A DNA stretch of 5,739 bases from Candidatus Bathyarchaeota archaeon JdFR-04 (GTDB lineage Archaea > Thermoproteota > Bathyarchaeia > Bathyarchaeales > UBA233), in NCBI GenBank assembly GCA_002010925.1, contig MTLR01000003.1:5705-11443 (forward strand). The letters run 5' to 3'. This document shows positions 1 through 5,111 of the stretch, one piece after another. Positions within the stretch are counted from its first letter, which is position 1, and each line of letters opens with the position of its first letter. Under the pieces are notes generated by a model that was given only the letters and a program-made list of their open reading frames with translations, did no database searches and was not told the origin of the DNA. Made by a program: the position numbers and the translations under genes.

Positions 1-867
1 ATAAAAGGATTAGAGAAGATTGAAGGCGGCTATGTGGAAACCGATGTTTTATACATCAAAGACGGAGAAGGCAGAATACCTGAAATGGAAGCTTTAAGAG
101 CAAACGCCAATCAAATAGCTGAGAAAATTGGAGAATCTGTTAAAATAAGGTTTTGCATAAGCGGCCCTTACACATTGTCACGCTTTTTTGTTTACAAGAA
201 CGCCCGGACATTAACTCGACTAGGAAACGTACTTGCAGAGATAATAGAACAAAATATTTTTCGGTATAAGAACTGCGCCGTGGTGATGGTTTCAGTTGAT
301 GAACCCGTCTTTGGCACAGTAGATGACCCCATGCTTGACATAGGCTCTGAGGGAAGAGAAGCTCTCTTAAAGGCTTGGGAAAACATGTTCCATAAAGCAG
401 CAACCAAAAACGTTGAAACTTATTTGCACTTACACAGCAGTTCAGATGAGCTTTTCTGGAATGCAGAAAAGCTTAAAATAATAGATTTCCCGGTAAACGA
501 TCCAATTTACCAGGCCAAAACAGTCAAACGTAAATTTGAATCCATGGATAAATTCCTAAAAGCTAGTATCTGTATAACAGAATTTGATGCTTTGATAAAG
601 CGTAAACTTGAAGCCACACATCACAAGAGCGTTTCGTCCCAAGAAATCGGAGAAACATGGAAGCAAATGGCCACTGGAACAATTAGCCCGGAAACGTTTT
701 TAGAAGAAGTAGATGTTATGAAAAAACGTTTACAGAAAATTGTGAGTCTTTTCGGCGTCGAAAGAGTCCCTTACGCTGGACCAGAATGCGGATTAAAGGG
801 ATTCCCTACATATAAATGCGCTATTGAATGCCTAAAACGGGTTGCAAGTGCGATTAATAGGTTCTAA
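1..867 (+). CDS. MetE-like (cobalamin-independent-type) methionine synthase, 5'-truncated by the window edge
   Basis: The frame is open from base 1, and a GTG at 34 is only an internal candidate start, so the gene begins outside the window; 288 residues are visible. The sequence fits the C-terminal catalytic TIM barrel of MetE and archaeal 'core-MetE' proteins, which move a methyl group to homocysteine using a zinc-bound thiolate. Counting from the GTG at 34, it shows SGPYTLSRFF (residues 43-52), DEPVFG (89-94), HLH (132-134), D151 in IIDFPVND, and the strong family signature AGPECGLKGFPTY (248-260) with C252. Standard MetE binds zinc with His-x-Cys, Glu and Cys. Here the likely equivalents are H132, H134, D151 and C252, so two ligands differ; this alignment was made by eye. 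Archaeal core-MetE proteins lack the N-terminal folate domain and take methyl from a corrinoid protein, so the same is inferred here. The exact methyl donor cannot be read from the sequence. A methyltransferase of the related UROD/MtaA group is the alternative, but the GPECGL motif favours MetE. Confidence 0.8.
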   Translation: MKGLEKIEGGYVETDVLYIKDGEGRIPEMEALRANANQIAEKIGESVKIRFCISGPYTLSRFFVYKNARTLTRLGNVLAEIIEQNIFRYKNCAVVMVSVDEPVFGTVDDPMLDIGSEGREALLKAWENMFHKAATKNVETYLHLHSSSDELFWNAEKLKIIDFPVNDPIYQAKTVKRKFESMDKFLKASICITEFDALIKRKLEATHHKSVSSQEIGETWKQMATGTISPETFLEEVDVMKKRLQKIVSLFGVERVPYAGPECGLKGFPTYKCAIECLKRVASAINRF

Positions 868-910
868 AGAACACTATTTGAGATCTAACGATGTTGTACC
901 ATTATGCCGG

Positions 911-920
911 TTATAATAAG
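911..920 (+). promoter_or_regulatory. Putative TATA box upstream of the radical SAM gene
   Basis: TTATAATAAG lies in the 97-bp gap between the MetE-like gene and the radical SAM start at 965. Archaeal transcription usually starts about 25-30 bp downstream of the TATA centre, which would give a leader of roughly 20-25 nt. A 6-bp inverted repeat, TAACGA (886-891) and TCGTTA (928-933), flanks it and could be an operator or chance. AAGGA at 955-959 is a possible weak ribosome binding site 5 nt before the ATG. Confidence 0.4.
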
Positions 921-964
921 AATTTCCTCGTTAATTAGTAAGCTGATGAATATTAAGGATATAA

Positions 965-2049
965 ATGGAGCTAACAGAAGTGCACTCATTAGTTAATTAT
1001 CCAACTATTCACAAAGCGTTATTATACGAAAAACTTGCGAAGGGTAAGGTGAGATGTAGCTTATGTGAGAGAAAATGTATAATCGCGCCAGATGAAAAAG
1101 GCTTTTGCAAGACAAGAATAAATTTAGAGGGAGAGCTTTACACACTTGTTTACGGTGACTTAAGTGCCATTGAGAGCCGCCCAATAGAAATAAAGCCTTT
1201 TTCCACTACTGGCCTGGAACTACCGCATTAACTTTTGCTACGTGGTCATGCAACTTTGACTGTGTATGGTGCCAAAATTTTCACTTGTCAAAAACGCCAC
1301 CTAATCCAGCGAAAGCAAGGTACATTTCACCTGAACAAATTTTAAAAGATGCTCTTCACAAAGGCGATGCCGGTGTCTGTGCAAGCTTCCAAGAGCCAAC
1401 ACTTCTTACTGAATGGGCTATTAGTTTGTTTAAGTTAGCAAGCTCTAAAGGCCTGTATTGTTGTTACGTTTCTAATGGCTACATGAGCTTGGAGACATTG
1501 AAGCTTCTAAGAAAGGCTGGGATGGATGGGATCAAAATCGACTTGAAAGGCAACGCAGCTACATATAAACAACATTGTGGAGTAGTAAACGTGGAATTTG
1601 TATGGCGAAACATACGAGAAGCCAGAAAAATGGGTCTACATGTGGAAGTTGTAACCCTCGTGGTCACAGATGTGAACGACGATGAAGCTTGCCTAGAACA
1701 AGTTATTGAGAGACATCTGAAGGAAGCTGGGGCTGATACGCCCATACATTTTACTAGGTATTTTCCCGCCTACAAGTTTCACAAACCACCAACCTCCATA
1801 AAGAAACTGGAAGACGCTTACAAAATGGCACGAAAAGCAGGAATACTTTTCCCATATTTAGGCAACGTTCACGGACACCAATACGAGAATACCTACTGCC
1901 CAAACTGTGGCGAGAAACTCATACAGAGATGCGGCTATAAGCTAATTCGATACAAGATAACTAAAGATAAAAAATGCCCAAAATGTAGAACAAGAATCCC
2001 AATAAAGGGTTGGCCAAAAGGGCGGATAGAGAATCATAACCATAAATGA
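965..2049 (+). pseudogene. amrS: AmmeMemoRadiSam-type radical SAM enzyme, interrupted by a -1 frameshift
   Basis: Two frames together encode one radical SAM protein of about 361 residues, the usual size for this PflA-related family. The first part (ATG at 965) has the N-terminal cysteine module CSLCERKC...GFC (C31, C34, C38, C48) and runs to IEIKPF, then goes out of frame and stops at 1229-1231. The frame starting at 1201 resumes with FHYWPGTTALTFATW, then the radical SAM cluster C-NFD-C-VW-C (cysteine codons at 1249, 1261 and 1270) followed by QNFHLS. Later come FQEPTLL, the HFTRYFPAYKF segment, GNVHGH and a C-terminal zinc ribbon (CPNCGEKL ... CPKC). The TTG at 1285 is not a real start because it lies after the catalytic cysteines. 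The family reductively cleaves SAM using a 4Fe-4S cluster and commonly occurs with AMMECR1-like and Memo-like proteins; neither partner is seen here. One extra T in the T5 run at 1198-1202 would restore the whole protein. A sequencing or assembly error is as likely as true gene loss. Confidence 0.85.
1196..1204 (+). other. Frameshift point in the radical SAM gene (T5 run)
   Basis: The bases CCTTTTTCC hold five T residues where six would keep the frame. Frame one reads Pro-Phe-Ser-Thr-Thr and soon stops. With one more T it reads Pro-Phe-Phe-His-Tyr-Trp-Pro-Gly, matching the conserved family segment before the catalytic cysteines. The bases do not make a canonical X-XXY-YYZ slippery heptamer in the incoming frame (T-TTT-TCC has no identical YYY), and no strong stem was noticed just downstream, which argues against programmed frameshifting. 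Confidence 0.85.
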
Positions 2050-2054
2050 ACTTT

Positions 2055-2357
2055 TTAAGGAGAACTATTTTCCTTTTCCTCTTTCTTCTGAATAAGCGCT
2101 ACATACTCCTTAGCAGTTTTTTCTACATTCCATTCTCTTGGTTCGTTATCTATCATAGCCTTTAACGTGTTTTCAATTCGTTTTTTCACGGTTTTATACC
2201 AAAATACCGTTGGGGGAGTCAAACATGCAGCTATTAAGGCCCAACTATAGATTCCTAAGTTAAAATACAAAACTAAATAAAGAATAAAAACTGGATAGCA
2301 AATTATGTAAAGAACACTTACTAGTAATATGAAGACTTCTTTATATTCGCTTTCCAT
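2055..2357 (-). CDS. Small two-helix membrane protein of unknown function
   Basis: The predicted 100-residue protein matches no family I recognise. After a short polar N-terminus (MESEYKE) there are two hydrophobic segments at about residues 9-31 and 34-53, joined by a tight turn. A basic stretch (KTVKKR, 55-60) follows, then a charged, probably helical C-terminal tail of about 40 residues ending in a Lys/Glu-rich run. By the positive-inside rule both ends should be cytoplasmic. The stop is only 5 bp from the stop of the convergent radical SAM gene. No Shine-Dalgarno site is visible before the ATG, but a TATA-like element lies about 34 bp upstream, which suggests a nearly leaderless message. 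It shares strand and membrane character with the next upstream gene (2441-2908), but the 83-bp gap with its own promoter-like element argues for separate transcription. The length and clean membrane pattern support a real gene. Confidence 0.65.
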   Translation of the reverse strand: MESEYKEVFILLVSVLYIICYPVFILYLVLYFNLGIYSWALIAACLTPPTVFWYKTVKKRIENTLKAMIDNEPREWNVEKTAKEYVALIQKKEEKENSSP

Positions 2358-2386
2358 GACTTTTCAGAATGAATTTAGCTAAAATG

Positions 2387-2394
2387 TTATTTAA
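2387..2394 (-). promoter_or_regulatory. Putative TATA box for the two-helix membrane protein gene
   Basis: On the minus strand the sequence reads CCCTTAAATAACA, with TTAAATAA at these bases. Its centre is about 34 bp upstream of the ATG at 2357, so a start site some 27 bp downstream would leave a leader of only about 7 nt, as is common for archaeal leaderless genes. This agrees with the absence of a ribosome binding site. Confidence 0.4.
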
Positions 2395-2440
2395 GGGTTT
2401 AGAAATCCGGTCGGGTTACAAATAATACCCCAGTTAGGCA

Positions 2441-2908
2441 TTACTTTGTTTCGGTGAAACTGCCACCAAAACCGCTGATTATTAGACCGAACACAAAAGT
2501 TAATATATCATATAACAGAATTAACCCGAAAAATACCACAGTATAGCTCTCAAGTGAACCATAATACCACAAATGATAGTCAGGATCAACTGTTCCCAAA
2601 TCACCAAGCCGCCATTTTAACATGGGAAAATAAGGATAATCAGGCAAATTTATGCCGATAAAAAAGATTACCGGAACTAAAATAACGTTACATATGAGTA
2701 TAACCTTATAGCACCTATCGATGTTTGCCTGTTTATATCCTATTAAAAAATTGACCATTAAGAAAGAAGGCAATCCTATCACCAATCCTATCAGTAATGT
2801 CACTTCGTTTGAGGAGAAAAGCATAAGAAAAAACAATAAGGACGCAGTTAAAATATATAGTAACGCTGAACAGACGTCGATAAACCTTACTTCTATTCTC
2901 CCCAACAT
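2441..2908 (-). CDS. Four-helix integral membrane protein of unknown function
   Basis: The 155-residue protein is not one I recognise. Hydrophobic segments fall at about residues 13-31, 36-57, 68-88 and 123-148, giving four predicted membrane helices. Between helices three and four is a hydrophilic loop of about 35 residues, rich in aromatics, Pro and Asp (NLPDYPYFP ... WRLGDLGTVDPDYHLWYY), probably outside the cell. I chose the ATG at 2908 rather than the in-frame GTG four codons earlier (2920), because that GTG lies inside GTGAGG, a Shine-Dalgarno site 6 nt before the ATG. A TATA-like AAGCTTAAG around 2943-2951 could serve as promoter with a short leader. No other membrane or transport component nearby hints at a function. 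Codon use looks like that of its neighbours. Confidence 0.65.
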   Translation of the reverse strand: MLGRIEVRFIDVCSALLYILTASLLFFLMLFSSNEVTLLIGLVIGLPSFLMVNFLIGYKQANIDRCYKVILICNVILVPVIFFIGINLPDYPYFPMLKWRLGDLGTVDPDYHLWYYGSLESYTVVFFGLILLYDILTFVFGLIISGFGGSFTETK

Positions 2909-2914
2909 GGTTTT

Positions 2915-2920
2915 CCTCAC
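2915..2920 (-). promoter_or_regulatory. Shine-Dalgarno site that decides the start of the four-helix membrane protein
   Basis: The minus strand reads GTGAGG then six bases (AAAACC) then ATG. GTGAGG pairs well with the 3' end of 16S rRNA and is well spaced from the ATG at 2908, so the overlapping GTG at 2920 is better read as part of the binding site than as a start codon. Confidence 0.55.
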
Positions 2921-3010
2921 AAATTTTACTAATTCCAGAGATTCTTAAGCTTTTAGCTAACCATAACGACCCAAAAGTTTCCGAAACAAGCCTGAATCCA
3001 GTATATGAGG

Positions 3011-3048
3011 CACCCAAAGTCAGGGCGGGTATATAAGTATACTGGGTG
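3011..3048. promoter_or_regulatory. TATA element flanked by a CACCCA/TGGGTG inverted repeat
   Basis: TATATAAGTATA at 3030-3041 is a strong TATA-like element readable on both strands (CTTATATA on minus). It sits between CACCCA (3011-3016) and its complement TGGGTG (3043-3048), an arrangement resembling an operator around a promoter. On the minus strand it could drive the four-helix membrane gene with a long leader; on the plus strand it would drive transcription into the palindrome-rich region. Both the direction and the regulatory role are inferred. Confidence 0.35.
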
Positions 3049-3101
3049 ATGTCTCTGCGAAATCCCCTTTTTATCCCCCGTTTGGTCTGTGTGCACATTA
3101 G

Positions 3102-3117
3102 AGTCTTAGCTAAGACT
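3102..3117. repeat. Perfect 16-bp palindrome
   Basis: AGTCTTAGCTAAGACT is identical to its own reverse complement over 16 bp with no spacer. This suits a homodimeric DNA-binding protein site, though no regulator gene is in the window. Confidence 0.6.
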
Positions 3118-3184
3118 AGTGATTCAAAGGAGATATTGCTAACAAAAAACAGGTGTAGCTTTTAACCTGGACGTAAGCAAAGCC

Positions 3185-3198
3185 TATGAAATTTCATA
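3185..3198. repeat. Perfect 14-bp palindrome
   Basis: TATGAAATTTCATA is self-complementary over 14 bp without a spacer. A short inverted repeat TTAAC-GA-GTTAA follows at 3201-3212. The sequence differs from the 16-bp palindrome, so the two are not copies of one site. Confidence 0.55.
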
Positions 3199-3271
3199 AC
3201 TTAACGAGTTAAAGAGCTGGAACAAGTCTGCTTAAACTCGCAAATAAGCGGTGAGGGGGAAGGGTGGCCCC

Positions 3272-3305
3272 TCAATTATATGAGGGCTTCACCTCATATA
3301 ATTGA
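3272..3305. repeat. Perfect 14-bp inverted repeat with 6-base loop (hairpin)
   Basis: TCAATTATATGAGG (3272-3285) is followed by the loop GCTTCA and then by its exact complement (3292-3305). Read on the minus strand it covers the last eleven codons and the stop of the small ORF at 3272-3436, so it would form a stem at the 3' end of that message. No T-run follows on either strand, so it is not a classic terminator. It could act in RNA stability or termination, or as a protein site. Confidence 0.7.
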
Positions 3306-3436
3306 ACATTCCTTGCTATGGTTGAAGAGAGAGCAGCCCATATGAAAGCCTCTGAGGGAACACGTGAAACTTCCACGGATAATCCAGCATTCCTAAGCCT
3401 TATTAACGTGTTGATGATTTCCTCATTAGAAGACAT
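3272..3436 (-). CDS. Possible 54-residue small protein of unknown function beside tRNA-Arg
   Basis: An ATG at 3436 opens a 54-codon frame ending at TGA (3272-3274). The product begins MSSNEEIINTLIRLRNAGLS, continues VEVSRVPSEAFIWAALSSTI and ends ARNVQLYEVKPSYN. The composition is typical of a small soluble archaeal protein: a helical charged N-terminus, a short Val-rich strand and a second hydrophobic helix. I recognise no family. There is no clear Shine-Dalgarno site. Only 18 bp separate its start from the tRNA gene on the other strand, so its own promoter would have to lie within the tRNA gene; otherwise it is read from the isomerase gene upstream on the minus strand. A 10-bp direct repeat TAATCCAGCA occurs 60 bp apart (3380-3389 and 3440-3449), the second copy just upstream of the start. 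A plus-strand frame also crosses this stretch but runs into the tRNA, which favours the minus frame. A chance ORF remains possible. Confidence 0.4.
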   Translation of the reverse strand: MSSNEEIINTLIRLRNAGLSVEVSRVPSEAFIWAALSSTIARNVQLYEVKPSYN

Positions 3437-3454
3437 ACGTAATCCAGCACGTGG

Positions 3455-3533
3455 GGGCCCGTGGTCTAGTTTGGATTAGGACGCTGGCCTGCGGAGCCGG
3501 AGGTCCTGGGTTCAAATCCCAGCGGGCCCGCCA
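3455..3533 (+). tRNA. tRNA-Arg, anticodon GCG, with encoded CCA
   Basis: A complete cloverleaf can be folded. The acceptor stem GGGCCCG (3455-3461) pairs with CGGGCCC (3523-3529), then comes discriminator G and an encoded CCA (3531-3533). The D arm is GTCT/GGAC with a loop containing GG. The anticodon stem CTGGC/GCCGG has one T-G pair and encloses the loop CTGCGGA, giving anticodon GCG (3491-3493), which reads CGC and, with inosine or wobble rules aside, the Arg CGN box. The variable loop is AGGTC. The T arm is CTGGG-TTCAAAT-CCCAG. No intron is present. It runs convergent to the isomerase gene, whose stop codon begins only 2 bp after the CCA. No duplicated tRNA 3' end marking an integrated element was seen. 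Confidence 0.97.
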
Positions 3534-3535
3534 CC

Positions 3536-4384
3536 TTAACTTTTGTGGGAGATTTTCCATCCGAGGTTTCTGAGCATGCTTTTTAATATTTTCAGGCTTT
3601 TTAGAGCTTCTTCTCTGGGGCGAATTTCAAGGGTGAAGTAAACTTTTTGGGGCACAAGAATCTTTAGATATCGTTGGAAATCTATTTTTCCAACTCCAAG
3701 GTTGTCATGTGAGTGTTTTCCTAGTTTTTGGTCGTGAAGGTGGCATTCTTTTATTCTGTCTAGGTGATGAAGGAGGAAGCTTTCTATTTCGGTGATGAGC
3801 CCACCGTTGATGGTGTAAGTTTTTGGTATGTCCCATGTTAAGAAGAGGTTTTGTGTTTGGAGAAGTTCGTCTAGAACTTCCATAGTTATCTTGGTTAGAC
3901 TATCATTCTCAACGCAGATAAGAACTTCTTCATTTGAATGCTCCATAAGTTCTATTAGGCCGTGTTTTATGGCTTCTTTGTAAGTTGTCCAATGGTCTCG
4001 TAGATAGGTACCCTTCCTTCCCGCGAAAACGAAGTCCATGGGAGGGGAGATATGGATAGTAAACCTTTCAGCTTCAACGTCCTTGGCTAAATCTAAGCAC
4101 AGCTTCATTCGGTTTAGGACCGCTCGTTTAATTTCTGGGTATAAGGTTCCAATGTTTAGGTAGTCAGACGGAGCATGAAAAGAAATGGCCACTTCCTTTG
4201 ACTTTGCAAATTTTCGGATTCGCCGTCTTTCTGATTGACTAAAATGTTCCGGAAAGAAACGGGGAACTGCCAAATCGGGCACTATGTAACCAAAACCATG
4301 TTTACACGCAAACTTGATCGCGTCATAAAAATCAACATCATAAACTACATGGTAACCAAAGTGTTCCCGAGATATTATCTTCAT
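3536..4384 (-). CDS. Sugar (phosphate) isomerase/epimerase, xylose-isomerase-like TIM barrel
   Basis: The 282-residue protein fits the AP endonuclease family 2 / xylose isomerase-like barrel, whose members isomerise or epimerise sugars with a bound divalent metal. Numbering from the ATG at 4384, likely active-site residues are H70 (SFHAPSDYLNIG), H111 (FTIHISPP), E159 (CVEND), D185 (TWDIPKTY), H215/H217 (CHLHD), H224/H226 (GKHSHDNLG) and E253 (TLEIRP). E159, D185, a His and E253 match the Glu-Asp-His-Glu metal set known from tagatose 3-epimerase-type enzymes. Endonuclease IV needs a His three residues after the Asp and an Asp-x-His pair; here these are Lys188 and His224-x-His226, so DNA repair activity is unlikely. 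I preferred the ATG at 4384 over the GTG at 4396 because the GTG lies within a good ribosome binding site. The gene is 38 bp downstream of the DUF99 gene on the same strand, so they may be one operon. The substrate cannot be told. Confidence 0.8.
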   Translation of the reverse strand: MKIISREHFGYHVVYDVDFYDAIKFACKHGFGYIVPDLAVPRFFPEHFSQSERRRIRKFAKSKEVAISFHAPSDYLNIGTLYPEIKRAVLNRMKLCLDLAKDVEAERFTIHISPPMDFVFAGRKGTYLRDHWTTYKEAIKHGLIELMEHSNEEVLICVENDSLTKITMEVLDELLQTQNLFLTWDIPKTYTINGGLITEIESFLLHHLDRIKECHLHDQKLGKHSHDNLGVGKIDFQRYLKILVPQKVYFTLEIRPREEALKSLKILKSMLRNLGWKISHKS

Positions 4385-4392
4385 ATCGTTTT

Positions 4393-4399
4393 TCACCCT
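4393..4399 (-). promoter_or_regulatory. Shine-Dalgarno site for the isomerase; a TATA-like element lies just upstream
   Basis: The minus strand reads AGGGTGA, eight bases, then ATG at 4384; GGTGA is a favoured archaeal ribosome binding core. An in-frame GTG at 4396 is contained in it. An A/T-rich TTAAATATTTTTA just upstream (about 4400-4412) is too close to the ATG to leave the binding site on a message. The gene is therefore more likely translated from a transcript begun at the DUF99 gene. Confidence 0.5.
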
Positions 4400-4422
4400 A
4401 AAAATATTTAAGCTAAAAGCAG

Positions 4423-5028
4423 TTATTGCTTGAGGTTACTTTTGAGGTGAGTTAACCCAGAAGCAATTATGTGAGCGACTCGAAGAGCTTCTGGGATGTG
4501 ACTTCGGGTTGAGGTTACCCTTATAATTTTTAAGGCATCTTTTTCGGCGATTCCAGCTATTTGCACATAGATTTTTCCCTCCGACCCTTTTACGCTTACC
4601 TCAATCATTTTTCCGGCGTTTTCCATAGCTTTTAACCGTTTATCCTTGTATGGTAAGTTCTCAAGGGCCTTCTTTATCTCGTTTAAGTTTGGTTTTTCTC
4701 GTGAAATGGCTATGACTGGAAGTCCGGTTTTTTTATATAGCTTTTTTATGTCAACTATGTTGAATCCGGCAAATGTTAAACCGTTCAGCATTATCACTCT
4801 TAGCTGGGGATGATGGGGAGAATTTACTATCATAGAAGCTATTTTTTCTGTTGCATCTAATCCGTCAACTTGGATTTGGGTGTGCATAACGCCGTCAAGC
4901 CATAGTCCCCCCCGGTAGACCACTCCAATAATCAAGGCTTTCCCCTTCTTTTGGGGGGTAAAGACTCCATCGTCGATGCCTAAAACTCGAATTTCCCTTT
5001 TGACTGTTCGGAAACGTGTCACATCCAC
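4423..5028 (-). CDS. DUF99 / UPF0215 family protein (endonuclease V-like fold)
   Basis: This 201-residue protein is a clear member of the archaeal DUF99 (UPF0215) family, usually about 190 residues. Conserved blocks are VLGIDDGVF (15-23), GVVYRGGLWLDGV (35-47), QVDGLDATEKI (53-63), LRVIMLNGLTFAGFNIVDI (76-94), TGLPVIAISREKP (101-113), and near the end STRSHIPEALRVAHIIASGL (173-192). The family shares the RNase H-like fold of endonuclease V, which cuts next to deaminated purines, and D19/D20 occupy the place of a catalytic acid. The biochemical activity of DUF99 proteins is not established to my knowledge, so a nuclease role is inference. The start is GTG at 5028; no upstream ATG or GTG exists in frame, and a second GTG at 5022 is an alternative. 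It is divergent from the RNase III-like gene across 83 bp and lies 38 bp upstream of the isomerase. Confidence 0.88.
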   Translation of the reverse strand: MDVTRFRTVKREIRVLGIDDGVFTPQKKGKALIIGVVYRGGLWLDGVMHTQIQVDGLDATEKIASMIVNSPHHPQLRVIMLNGLTFAGFNIVDIKKLYKKTGLPVIAISREKPNLNEIKKALENLPYKDKRLKAMENAGKMIEVSVKGSEGKIYVQIAGIAEKDALKIIRVTSTRSHIPEALRVAHIIASGLTHLKSNLKQ

Positions 5029-5061
5029 ACTAATTTCAACCCTAACCCTAAGTAATGGGAG

Positions 5062-5081
5062 AAAAACTAAAAAGTTTAAGG
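5062..5081. promoter_or_regulatory. Shared divergent promoter region between DUF99 and RNase III-like genes
   Basis: The 83-bp gap holds one A/T-rich block, with AAAAAGTTTAAGG at 5069-5081, that reads as a TATA-like element both ways. On the plus strand it is about 37 bp from the ATG at 5112; on the minus strand it is about 45 bp from the GTG at 5028. Both distances suit archaeal promoters with short leaders. If one block serves both directions, the two genes would compete for transcription factor binding. Confidence 0.4.
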
Positions 5082-5111
5082 CTATGCAAACTTTACTGAG
5101 AAGCGATTGGA

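Larger units (their letters stand above)
2909..3271. other. Gene-free stretch rich in palindromes
   Basis: I find no convincing protein or known RNA gene in these 363 bp. Present are the leader and likely promoter of the four-helix membrane gene (2909-2955), a TATA element inside an inverted repeat (3011-3048), a perfect 16-bp palindrome (3102-3117), a perfect 14-bp palindrome (3185-3198), a short hairpin TTAAC-GA-GTTAA (3201-3212), and a purine-rich segment of the form GAGGGGGAAGGG near 3253-3264 whose GAGGGG can pair with CCCCTC (3268-3273). I looked for RNase P RNA, SRP RNA and box C/D motifs and did not find them. Confidence 0.5.

Noticed and set aside
140..407. Two minus-strand frames inside the MetE-like gene
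   Set aside because: They are shadows of the conserved plus-strand coding sequence, with no family features.
1479..1745. An 88-codon minus-strand frame inside the radical SAM gene
   Set aside because: It is antisense to conserved radical SAM sequence and its product has no recognisable features.
1285..2049. A separate radical SAM gene starting at TTG 1285
   Set aside because: That start would leave out the CX3CX2C motif encoded at 1249-1272 in the same open frame, so it is the second part of the frameshifted gene.
2733..3098. A 121-codon minus-strand frame starting in the palindrome region and overlapping the four-helix membrane gene
   Set aside because: It overlaps a better membrane protein gene in another frame, has no ribosome binding site, and its composition shows no domain or coherent membrane pattern.
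3046..3270. A possible box C/D guide RNA, RNase P RNA or SRP RNA
   Set aside because: C-box-like GTGATGT occurs at 3046 but no D box lies at a suitable distance, and the conserved RNase P and SRP core motifs were not found.
3318..3479. A 53-codon plus-strand frame opposite the small minus-strand ORF
   Set aside because: It runs into the tRNA-Arg gene and ends inside it; the minus frame avoids the tRNA and gives a more protein-like product.
3455..3533. tRNA-Arg as an integration site for a mobile element
   Set aside because: The tRNA is intact, no repeated tRNA 3' end was seen in the window, and no integrase gene is present.
5040..5051. CCCTAACCCTAA, resembling eukaryotic telomere repeats
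   Set aside because: Only two units occur, in an internal archaeal intergenic region; this is most likely chance.
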